Shown here: positions 1 to 9,400 of the stretch, one piece after another
Layout: the number at the start of each line of letters is the position of its first letter
Position numbering within the stretch: position 1 is the stretch's first letter
DNA from: Rhodospirillales bacterium
Lineage (GTDB): Bacteria; Pseudomonadota; Alphaproteobacteria; QKFK01; SZUA-500
Reading direction: 5' to 3'
NCBI GenBank assembly: GCA_003252195.1
Contig: QKFK01000186.1
Coordinates: forward strand, 1 to 33,350
Length of the DNA: 33,350 bases
Notes under the pieces: model-generated
What the model saw: the letters and a program-made list of their open reading frames with translations, nothing else
What the model was told of the DNA's origin: nothing
Database searches by the model: none
Program-made: the position numbers and the translations under genes

Positions 1-1
1 T

Positions 2-1486
2 GACTTAATTCGTTGCATTCAACCAATTTATATTGAAGAAGCAACCACAGCTGATGCTCTTAATATTGTAATGGGGGTTAAAGATGTGTACGAAAAATTC
101 TACAACATCACAATCCCAGAAGAACCTTTAAAAGCCGTTGTTGCCCTATCTGGTCGTTATATTAAACAAAAACCATTTCCAGAAAAAGCCATCGACTTAC
201 TTGATGAAGCATGTAGTTATTTGGTTATGCAACTAACTGCTGGTAAAATTCCTAACAATGAGCGGGTACTAAAAACTGAACATGTTTCTCATATTATTTT
301 CATATGGACGGGAATTCCAACAGATAAAGTTGAGGTAGAAGATAAAAAACGCCTTATTAATATGGAAGAATTTATCGCGAAACGAGTGATTGGCCAACCA
401 GAAGCCGTTGAAGTGGTTTGTAACGCGGTTAAAATATCCAGAGCAGGATTACAAGACCCTAACCGACCAATCGGAAGCTATATGTTTGTTGGTACAACTG
501 GTGTTGGTAAAACAGAGTTAGCCAAAGCGTTGGCCGAATTTGTTTTTGATGATGACACTGCATTATTGCGTATTGATATGTCAGAATACATGGAACGCCA
601 GAGTATTTCACGTTTGCTCGGCCCTCCTCCAGGTTCTCCAGGTTATGAAGAAGGTGGATTATTAACAGAAGCAGTTAGACGCAAACCATATCAAGTAGTT
701 CTATTCGATGAGATTGAAAAAGCTAATATAGAAATATTAAACCTATTTCTGCAAATTCTCGATGAAGGTCGCTTAACCGATACTAAAGGTATTACGGTTG
801 ACTTTAGAAACACAATCGTGATTTTAACCTCAAACCTTGGTGCTGGTTTACCTGGTTATAAGATGATGGATTTCTTAAAACAAAAATTAAAACCAGAAAT
901 TTTAGCACGTATTGACGATATCGTACCATTTAATGACTTAGGCATGAACTCTTTATCACAAATTGTGGCATTGCACTTAAATAAATTAGTACGTCTAGTT
1001 GCCGCACAAGGAATCACACTAGAATTACCAGATTCTGCTATCTTATGGTTAGCAGAAAAGGTTTACTCAGCTAAGAACGGTGTTCGTGAAATCAGAACTT
1101 TGATGAAAAAGCACCTACAAAGCACATTATCTGAAATGATATTGCATGAATATATAACAGCAGGTGATACTGTAGTTGCTTATGAGGGAGAATCTCATAC
1201 CAAGCCAATGCGTCTTTATAAAATGGATAAAGAAACAGGCGAGCTAATTGACGAAGATTTTAAGGCGACGCTCCCATCATTCATGCAAGAGCAAGCTGAA
1301 GAGGAATATGTTTACGAAGAAGCTGCGGCAGAAGAAGAGCAAGAATATTATGAAGAAGGAGCCGAAGCGACAGAAGGCGAAGAAGAGGAAGTTTACTTAG
1401 AGCCAGAGTTTGATGATGTTGATGAAAATGGTAACCCTGTGGATGAAGAATTTATCCCTTCACCACCACCAGAAGAAGAAAAATAA
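2..1486 (+). CDS. Clp/Hsp100 two-ring AAA+ ATPase, C-terminal part (5' end outside window)
   Basis: Frame is open from base 2 (DLIRCIQPIYIEEA...). End of D1 (KAIDLLDEA), D2 Walker A GTTGVGKT, Walker B VVLFDEIEKA, sensor 1 ILTSNLGA, Arg finger PEILARIDDIV and sensor 2 GVREIR are all visible. About 64-residue Glu/Asp-rich tail. Confidence 0.9.
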   Translation, partial: DLIRCIQPIYIEEATTADALNIVMGVKDVYEKFYNITIPEEPLKAVVALSGRYIKQKPFPEKAIDLLDEACSYLVMQLTAGKIPNNERVLKTEHVSHIIFIWTGIPTDKVEVEDKKRLINMEEFIAKRVIGQPEAVEVVCNAVKISRAGLQDPNRPIGSYMFVGTTGVGKTELAKALAEFVFDDDTALLRIDMSEYMERQSISRLLGPPPGSPGYEEGGLLTEAVRRKPYQVVLFDEIEKANIEILNLFLQILDEGRLTDTKGITVDFRNTIVILTSNLGAGLPGYKMMDFLKQKLKPEILARIDDIVPFNDLGMNSLSQIVALHLNKLVRLVAAQGITLELPDSAILWLAEKVYSAKNGVREIRTLMKKHLQSTLSEMILHEYITAGDTVVAYEGESHTKPMRLYKMDKETGELIDEDFKATLPSFMQEQAEEEYVYEEAAAEEEQEYYEEGAEATEGEEEEVYLEPEFDDVDENGNPVDEEFIPSPPPEEEK

Positions 1487-1496
1487 TTAATTAACC

Positions 1497-1526
1497 AACC
1501 GCTCTTAAATGGGCGGTTTGTTATTT
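1497..1526 (+). terminator. putative intrinsic terminator after the clp-like gene
   Basis: AACCGCTC-ttaaat-GGGCGGTT stem followed by a T-rich stretch (tgttatttt). Confidence 0.6.
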
Positions 1527-1688
1527 TAAATACAATGGAAAGCACTATTGCACCCAACAAAAAACCATTTGAGGTTTTTAGACAAGAGATAGCAGGAGTG
1601 CAAATATTTTTTAGCGGAGTGTATATTAAATACATGAGTATAAAAAATATGCAGTTACGACGAACTAGCTATCTCTAAAAAACTCAAA

Positions 1689-2804
1689 TTACAGGAGTTT
1701 GGAAGGCTTATGAATAGCCCCTCCCGACGATGGCTGATTTATACCTGTTGTTGCAGGGAAACTAATTGGCAAACCGAACAAGCTTCTTGCTGCCATATAG
1801 GCAAAAGCTTGGGCTTCAAAGGCGTCTATATTCCAACCAACATCTTTAACTGTTATTATTTCGGTTTGTGGTAGGCGCATTCTTAGCATACGCATCATAG
1901 TTGGGTTATGACAACCACCGCCACAAACAATACATTTTGCAGGCATTGCTGGTAGATGTTCTTCAATTCCTTGAGCAATTGATTCTACAGTAAATGAGGT
2001 TAAAGTTGCGGCTCCATCTACGACTGATAAATCGTCAGTTAATTTGCAAGACTGAACAAAATCATCTCTATCTAATGATTTTGGAGGCTTAATATTAAAA
2101 TATGGATTTTGCATTAATTCTTGCAATATCTCTTTATTCACCTGACCTTTTACGGCAAGCATCCCATCTAAATCGATATTCACACCTGTGTGACGCAAAG
2201 CCCAATCATCTATCATTGCGTTGCCAGTTCCTGTGTCAAAAGCTATTAGCTCGCCGTTATCGCCAATCCATGTAACATTAGCAACACCGCCAATATTTAA
2301 CACAATAACAGGCTTATCAATATCTTTGCACATAGCCTGATGGAACACTGGGGCTAAAGGTGCACCCTGCCCGCCTGATGCAACATCTACATTACGAAAA
2401 CGATTTACCACTTGTATTCCCAATTGATCGGCGAGTAATTTACCATCACCAATTTGACAAGTATATTTTTGCTCTGGGCGATGCAAAATGGTATGCCCAT
2501 GGAAACCAATTATATCAACATCTTCAGAATCTAACTGAGCGAACGATAGCAACTCACGGCAAACATCTGCATGAAACAAGGTCATATCTCTTTCAACCTT
2601 TTTAATTTCATCGTGAGCTTCATCGATGCTTTTGCCCAATATAGCACGAATAGAATCTTTTATAACATCTGGATACGGGCGGGTTATAGAAGCACCCATT
2701 TCAAAAACATCTATACCATCTGTAATAATCAAGGCAGCATCAACACCATCAAGTGACGTACCACTCATAAGGCCCAAAGCTGTCATTGGTCTAAGAATTT
2801 CCAT
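1689..2804 (-). CDS. anmK: anhydro-N-acetylmuramic acid kinase
   Basis: MTALGLMSGTSLDGVDAAL N-terminus, GFHGHTILHRP, NIGGVANVTWI, DTGTGNAMIDDW, VCGGGCHNPTMMRML are AnmK family signatures. Confidence 0.95.
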   Translation of the reverse strand: MEILRPMTALGLMSGTSLDGVDAALIITDGIDVFEMGASITRPYPDVIKDSIRAILGKSIDEAHDEIKKVERDMTLFHADVCRELLSFAQLDSEDVDIIGFHGHTILHRPEQKYTCQIGDGKLLADQLGIQVVNRFRNVDVASGGQGAPLAPVFHQAMCKDIDKPVIVLNIGGVANVTWIGDNGELIAFDTGTGNAMIDDWALRHTGVNIDLDGMLAVKGQVNKEILQELMQNPYFNIKPPKSLDRDDFVQSCKLTDDLSVVDGAATLTSFTVESIAQGIEEHLPAMPAKCIVCGGGCHNPTMMRMLRMRLPQTEIITVKDVGWNIDAFEAQAFAYMAARSLFGLPISFPATTGINQPSSGGAIHKPSKLL

Positions 2805-2918
2805 TAATACCCCGATTTGTGCTATGTATTTTAAAAACCCTCTTGTAATAGCACATTATGTGGTTTAAAAATAGAGCAAAATTCGATTCAGCCACAGCAA
2901 ATTAAGATAGGGAAAATT

Positions 2919-4175
2919 ATGAAATCACAGTTTCTAAATATTATGAAAGAAAGAGGCTTTTGGAATCAATGCACCAATGAAGAAGGTTTAGACGATTTTC
3001 TTTATGAGCATGAAAAAAATGGAACCTCAGCTGTTGGCTATCTAGGATCTGACCCTACTGCTGATTCTCTTCATGTTGGTCACTTAGTGCCAGTTATGAT
3101 TATGCGCTGGTTTCAAAAATGTGGTCACAAGCCAATTATGCTAGTTGGTGGTGCAACCGCCAGAATTGGAGACCCTAGCGGTAAAGATGCTTTACGTCCA
3201 TTTTTGAGTGATGAATTAATTGCTCAAAATTGCGAAGGCTTAAAAGAATCATACTCATATTTCATAAAATTTGGCGAAGGCAAAAGTGATTCAATCATGG
3301 TTGACAATTATGATTGGTTCAAAGATGTAAATTACATTGAGTTTTTGCGCGATATTGGAACTCACTATTCCGTTAATCGCATGCTCACTATGGAAAGCGT
3401 AAAACAACGCCTCGAGAGAGAACAACCAATGTCTTTCTTAGAGTTTAACTATCAATTATTCCAAGGATATGATTTTTGCGTATTAAACCAAAAATATGGC
3501 TGCAAAATCCAGTTAGCTGGCGCTGACCAATGGGGTAATATGATTTCTGGCATTGAACTCGGCAGACGTAAATATGCAACAGAATTATTCGGCTTTACAT
3601 CTCCATTATTAACCGATGCTAATGGTAAAAAAATGGGTAAATCTGAAGGCAATGCTATATGGGTTAGAAAAGACAAATTATCTTCATATGATTATTACCA
3701 ATATTTCCGTAATGCCAATGATGCAGATGTTGGCAAATTGCTCCGCGTGTTTACCGAGCTACCAATGGACGAAGTAACCCGCCTCGAAGCATTAAAAGAC
3801 CAAGAAATTAATGAAGCTAAAAAGATTTTGGCCTTTGAAGCTACAAAATTATGCCGTGGTGAAGCTGAAGCAATAGCAGCACAAGAAACTGCGATAAAAA
3901 CTTTTGAGCAAGGCTTAAGCGGTGATGATTTACCATCTATAACAGTAAACCAAACTGAGCTAGATGCTGGTATTAGCGTTATAGAAGCTTTTAAAAACCT
4001 TGGCTTGTGTGAAAGCAACGGTGAGGTAAGACGCTTAATCAAACAAGGTGGCGCAAAAATCAATGGTGAAAAAGTTGATGATGAGAATTTGCTCATCAAT
4101 TCATCATTCTTACAGAATGGAGAAATCAAGCTATCTTCTGGTAAAAAGAAGCACGCACTGGTCAAGATAGCTTAA
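2919..4175 (+). CDS. tyrS: tyrosyl-tRNA synthetase
   Basis: HIGH-type motif DPTADSLHVGHL, KMSKS-type motif KKMGKSEGN, AGADQWGNMISGIEL, C-terminal S4-like domain (EVRRLIKQGGAKINGEKV). Confidence 0.96.
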   Translation: MKSQFLNIMKERGFWNQCTNEEGLDDFLYEHEKNGTSAVGYLGSDPTADSLHVGHLVPVMIMRWFQKCGHKPIMLVGGATARIGDPSGKDALRPFLSDELIAQNCEGLKESYSYFIKFGEGKSDSIMVDNYDWFKDVNYIEFLRDIGTHYSVNRMLTMESVKQRLEREQPMSFLEFNYQLFQGYDFCVLNQKYGCKIQLAGADQWGNMISGIELGRRKYATELFGFTSPLLTDANGKKMGKSEGNAIWVRKDKLSSYDYYQYFRNANDADVGKLLRVFTELPMDEVTRLEALKDQEINEAKKILAFEATKLCRGEAEAIAAQETAIKTFEQGLSGDDLPSITVNQTELDAGISVIEAFKNLGLCESNGEVRRLIKQGGAKINGEKVDDENLLINSSFLQNGEIKLSSGKKKHALVKIA

Positions 4176-4198
4176 GCTTTTAAGCTAACAAACAAACA

Positions 4199-4234
4199 AG
4201 CAGAATATTGAGCAATCAATATTCTGCTTTTTAT
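4199..4234 (+). terminator. intrinsic terminator after tyrS
   Basis: Perfect 12-bp stem AGCAGAATATTG-agcaat-CAATATTCTGCT followed by T-run. Confidence 0.85.
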
Positions 4235-4406
4235 ATAATAACAATCCGTTCAATATAAATAACTACTCAACAAATTAAAATCCACAGCAAAATAGCTATT
4301 TAATCACTTATCCATCCCAATCAGCACAGTCATTTTATATACAGAATTATGAAACATATATTAAGCACACACCCCTCTTAGTAAATAATATAATTACTTC
4401 AAATAC

Positions 4407-4444
4407 AAAAAAAAACCGCTGAAAATCACCAGCGGTTTTTTATA
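4407..4444 (-). terminator. intrinsic terminator downstream of the Cys-rich gene (possibly bidirectional)
   Basis: ACCGCTG...CAGCGGT stem flanked by an A-run and a T-run; lies just 3' of the minus-strand Cys-rich gene. Confidence 0.75.
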
Positions 4445-4460
4445 GTAATATTAATATCTT

Positions 4461-4711
4461 TTATATAGCTGACATCAAACATGTTCCTGTTATACATTGC
4501 TTATATGTAGCATCAAACGGACATTCACATAGGTTTTTAGTACCTGTACATGTTGTAATGCTTGTAGAATAGCCCGATGATATACAGCTTGCTGCGGCAG
4601 TATCTGTATGACACGCAGCAGCGTTTGAATAGCAAGAAAAACCACTCATAAAGATTGCTGGCTTACCTGTAGTTGCAACGCAACTTGCAGCTTTTGCTGT
4701 AGCAATAGCAC
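4461..4711 (-). pseudogene. displaced C-terminal segment of the Cys-rich protein (out of frame)
   Basis: Alternative frame encodes AKAASCVATTGKPAIFMSGFSCYSNAAACHTDTAAASCISSGYSTSITTCTGTKNLCECPFDATYKQCITGTCLMSAI, matching the module style of the upstream ORF. Deleting one 14-bp copy joins it in frame. Confidence 0.75.
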
Positions 4712-6046
4712 TGTAGCAATAGCACTTTCTACATTTGTTAAAGCAGCTGACATTGTTGAATAAGCTGTACAAGCACTCATTGCTACTGTAGTAGCTAATG
4801 ATGTAGTTCTACAATAAGCTCCAGAAATAGTCACGTTAGTAGTAGCTGTATATGTAAATCTTCTATCATAATATGTAGTAGCTGTACTCTCAGAATGGCA
4901 GTTAGTATGACATGTACATTTAACATATCTACTATCACCTGAGCATATAGTTGTAGTATAACCAGTTGAACATGTCATAATATCATAGCCATCATTTTGA
5001 CAACCACAATAATCATAATATCCCTCAGGTGGCAGACATTTGGCGTAAGAGTTATTAATCACAAACAATGATTTAATTTTTTCTATCAAGCCGCCATTAT
5101 TATCTGCCATACCAGAAATTGTGGCGCTAGACATTGCACTCATAGCTGCCAACCCATAAGTAGCAACGTTAGAAAGATAACTATCACAGTTATTATCATG
5201 GCAGTTTGAGAAGTGCCCACCAAATGAAACTTTACCCTCTGTTGCTGCACATGACGCATAATTGTTCATTGCTGTTTGTAATGTGGTTGTTGATGGGAAA
5301 TTTGTTGTCCAAGTTGAATTGATAGTATTATATCTAAAGAAACCAGAATATGACCAAGACGTAGTCATCGCATCACTAAACACAGTATAACCCAAGCTTC
5401 CAAAAGAAAGCGCGGCATTATTACAAGTTTCATCAGTACCATAATCAACACATGATGGAACAGATGCCCTATAAGTAGCCACAGCATTAGTTAAGGCTGT
5501 TTTTAAACCAGGGCATGAATCTGTATGACAAGAACACGTCCAATAACTAGTACTTGTTGGGCAATAACTCTTTGTATAGCCAGTACTACAAGCTGTTGTT
5601 CCAAATCCCTGATCCACACAATCCTGATGGCAAGTTGTAATACATTCTTTGTAATAAATTCCGCCACCTGATACAGGACATTGTTGGCTCAACGCATATC
5701 CTGTAGGACAAGATGTTTGCTCATAACCTTTGCTAGCACATTCAATAGCAACATCATAAGCATGACAGTTAGAATAACAGCCATCATCAAGACTTGTAGC
5801 CCCACTTGATGAATTTGCAGAAGAACCTATCATGCCTGTAAGCGGTTGCACCCTAGCATAATTAGTCCCAACTACATCTGCTTTCAAATTCAAATTCTTA
5901 ATAAGATTATTATTTGATAATGTATCAAGCGAGTTATCTGAAGCATTGTCAGCGGATGATAACACCCCTCCGCTTCCAGAAACCAATGCACCACCAGCCA
6001 AACACAAAACCGACAGTGACATTTTAGATAAATCTTTTTTGCTCAT
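4646..6046 (-). CDS. Cys-rich repeat, putatively secreted protein (reading frame prematurely ended by a 14-bp duplication)
   Basis: Start MSKKDLSKMSLSVLCLAGG with SD-like ggagag upstream; hydrophobic N-terminus; several modules of type CHxxC..GY....C..GY....C....Y..C.CH. Last ~20 codons (LLLQQKLQVALQLQVSQQSL) are an out-of-frame readout. Confidence 0.75.
   Translation of the reverse strand: MSKKDLSKMSLSVLCLAGGALVSGSGGVLSSADNASDNSLDTLSNNNLIKNLNLKADVVGTNYARVQPLTGMIGSSANSSSGATSLDDGCYSNCHAYDVAIECASKGYEQTSCPTGYALSQQCPVSGGGIYYKECITTCHQDCVDQGFGTTACSTGYTKSYCPTSTSYWTCSCHTDSCPGLKTALTNAVATYRASVPSCVDYGTDETCNNAALSFGSLGYTVFSDAMTTSWSYSGFFRYNTINSTWTTNFPSTTTLQTAMNNYASCAATEGKVSFGGHFSNCHDNNCDSYLSNVATYGLAAMSAMSSATISGMADNNGGLIEKIKSLFVINNSYAKCLPPEGYYDYCGCQNDGYDIMTCSTGYTTTICSGDSRYVKCTCHTNCHSESTATTYYDRRFTYTATTNVTISGAYCRTTSLATTVAMSACTAYSTMSAALTNVESAIATVLLLQQKLQVALQLQVSQQSL
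4697..4725. repeat. 14-bp perfect tandem duplication
   Basis: tgtagcaatagcac at 4698-4711 repeated exactly at 4712-4725. Confidence 0.97.
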
Positions 6047-6272
6047 AGTTACTCTCCGCCCTAATTTTTGTTGCAATATGTCTCAGCACTTGCGTATTTT
6101 TGTAATAATAAACGAAGAATATGGCAAAAATATGGCAAACAAAACAGCAATCGTTGCAAACATGTGTTTTTTATCACATATCAACAAAAAAAACAAGCAT
6201 ATACACATGATAGTACGCACTAACAATCAAAAAATAATATTATCATAACCACAAGACGTACGAATCGCATTA

Positions 6273-6440
6273 TCATTTAGAGAAAGTGAATACATCTCTC
6301 AGAAAACCAGGAGCAAGTACCGACAATGGATTAAAACTAATCTCAGGATTGTCATATGTCCCCTTAACACCATAAGTAGCAGCAAACAGACCACCACCTT
6401 CTTTACCAGAAAAGACTTTACCAACCACAGGGATTTTACC
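6273..6440 (-). pseudogene. displaced C-terminal end of the AsmA-like protein
   Basis: GKIPVVGKVFSGKEGGGLFAATYGVKGTYDNPEISFNPLSVLAPGFLRDVFTFSK is the usual end of the AsmA-like C-terminal domain, here in a different frame from the main ORF. Confidence 0.8.
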
Positions 6441-9400
6441 CAAAACTATTAATGGTATAAGCAGGAACAATATCTCCATTAATATTAATTTGCTTCTTTT
6501 CTAAATCTATTCTGCCATTTGCGGTTAAGCCAATAGCACTACCTGCGGTTCTACCTTTATCAATATTTAAAACAGAGTTTTTTGATGAAAATTCAGCGGC
6601 TAAATTATCAAAAGAGATACCCTCACCGCCTAGCAAATCTACAATACCACTAAACGATGCCACAGTTAAAAGTTTAGCCAACACTGGCGCATTAACAATC
6701 TTATAGTTACTAACAGTAAGATCACCTTTTAAAACTCCAGACGTATCCTCATATCCTTTTATCTCTAGAGCCCCTCCAACCATATTATCATAAACGCCCA
6801 ATGACTTAAGAGCTGCGCCAGCATCAGGAGAGCTTATATATAATCTTTTTGTTTTATTTTCTTGGGGTGTAAGTTTAATTGTAATGTTACCATTTCCAGC
6901 AACACCTTCCATCTTCAAAAAGTCTATCTTATCGCCATTTTTGCCTAAAGATGCCGTAACATTAGTAACTTTACCGCTCTTACTAAGCCACAAATTATCA
7001 ACCTGCAAATCTACTTTAAATTTTTCTTGGTTAGCATTAATTGGCTCTGCATCTTTAGCTTCATTTTTTTGTGATGGATCAACAAGTTTAACGATTGTTT
7101 CTTTTTTATAAGCTTCAAACTCTTCTGTATTCAAAAGCTTATACAAATCATAATCTTTACCTTTAACGTCTATATTATCAATAGCCCCATTTACAAAGCC
7201 AACAACAGCCTCAGCATCTGTTCTATCTGCTTTTACTTCTGATAAAGTTATAAGAGATGGCAACCCATTTGAATCCATAGCCACGTTACCAAGGATAGAA
7301 ACATTATTGCCAGTTACTCTAATTCCAGAGATGTTAGTAATCTTACCATTAGCATAATTAGCAGATACCGTAGCAGATGCCACTTCACCCTTTTTCTTTT
7401 GCCAACCAATCATCGGTAAGTCAATTATAGAATTGGTAAAATCGAACCTTATCCCAACATTTCCCTGACCTTCTGTTGTCTCTGTTGCCACCACATCAGC
7501 AACACAAATATCGTTCATATAGGCATCAGAGAAAGGCAAGAAATTTAATCCGAGCAATTTACGAGCATCTTCATCTAAACTTGCTTTTACACGATACTTA
7601 CTTCTAGAATTTGCAAAATTCTCATTAATCTCTAGCTCTAGCGGAATATTTTTTATAACCCCAGTTCCTGATAAAATCATTTTTTTATCTTTTATAGCAA
7701 GAGTAAGATCTCCATTACTAAAATCATCACCTTTGAATATTTTAGGAATAAAAGCATCTTTAATTTTAGCATCAACCCCAACCGCAATTTTATCAGCCGT
7801 GGTTAACCTATCTAAAGCAAAGTTCAAGCTCAAATTAACATTACCTTGCCCCTTAACTTCAGATACATTATTAAGCCCAAAAGCCTTGGCAAAACCAAGA
7901 GGCTCCGCATCTATAATTTTTAATACATTTTTAAGCTCAGCATCTGCGCTAGCTTCTATCAAAGCTCTGCTTTCATACATTCCTAAATTGTATAAAAGAA
8001 CCCTGCCCTTATGTATTGTAGCTCCTTCAATAATTCCTTTAGCAACATCTATATCAATTGCTGTTTTTGAAAACTTTGCCACACCATCAACATTAGTGAC
8101 CTTAGGCATCGTATCTATATAATTTACCGTAGCACCTTTAACCGTTACGCTACCTTTTAGCACTTTATTAATTACGTGTTTTCCATCTTCATCTGCTGCA
8201 AAAACAAAATTAAAATTGCTATCAGTTACAGTACCAACTGTTAAGTTGTCTTTACACCATTGCCATGCAACATGACCTATATTCTCAGGCCAATATTTGT
8301 ATAAATTATCTAGAACAAGACCTCTAGCACGAGTAGAAATATCAATATTCAAATCTTTAATATCACCACTATCTAATAAAGGACCTAAACCAGAAACATT
8401 AATCAAAGCATCTACTTTTGCATCGCCAACATCAACATTGATTTTCTTTAACGAAATTGAGTTATTAACAGATGAGTACCCGCCATTAATCTTAAAACCA
8501 TAAACAGAATAATGATTAGGAACATCTTCTGGAGGATAGATAGTTCCAACACCACCGCTTACTGTAAAATCAAACTTAGTTACGTTTTTTAAAGTAAATG
8601 GCAACATCTTATTTTGCATTTTTGCTTGCTCTTGACCATTTACAAAAGCACCTAAGTCAAAACCAAAATCGACTGCAATATCAATTGGCGCATCAACTTT
8701 CTTTAAAAACTCTACTGAATCGCTCATATTTGCATAATCATACGGTCTAAAACCAGCCACGCCAATCTGACCTTTAATTAAACTATTCTCATGCCAATAT
8801 TCAGCATCTATTTCTAATTCAGCAGGTTTGTTATCAGTATCGATATTAAAGAACGTGTGAGCTTTTATATATTCACCTTCATCTTTAAACCCAATATCAA
8901 AATCTGGGATATTAATCACTCTGTCATTTACGTAATCGTTAATGGTTAAATTAGCATCAATCACTTTTACTTCTGACAGATATTTTAGCCCATCTAACTT
9001 GTTCTTATTTTTTATTACTTCGGCAATTTCAGATAATTCAACAGTATCATCATCTATAACAGCTTGCGTCTTATTGTTTTCATCTAAAGTTTTTTCCTGA
9101 GCAGGCTCAAATACTTCGTTTGTTGTTAAAGCACCCACCTCTGCTCCCATAACAACATTACTCAACTCAGATAAATCTTTATTCAAGTCAGCTTTCTTTT
9201 CTGCTTCATCAACAATCTGAGTTTCATTATCTTCATCTGGCTCACCACCGATGCCCCAATCATTGCCTTTTTTATGATATAGATTAATCACAGGCCTATA
9301 AATATTTACAGATTTTGGGGCTATATCACCATCTAAAATAGCCTTAAAACTAAACTCTAAAGAAAGCTCTGGAATATTTGCAATTACATCATCATCGTCT

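Noticed and set aside
1393-1635. Minus-strand 80-aa ORF overlapping the clp-like 3' end
   Set aside because: Antisense to the acidic tail and terminator; Ser/low-complexity composition mirrors the opposite strand; no SD or family.
3452-4165. Minus-strand ORFs (74 and 156 aa) inside tyrS
   Set aside because: Fully antisense to a confidently identified gene; no independent support.
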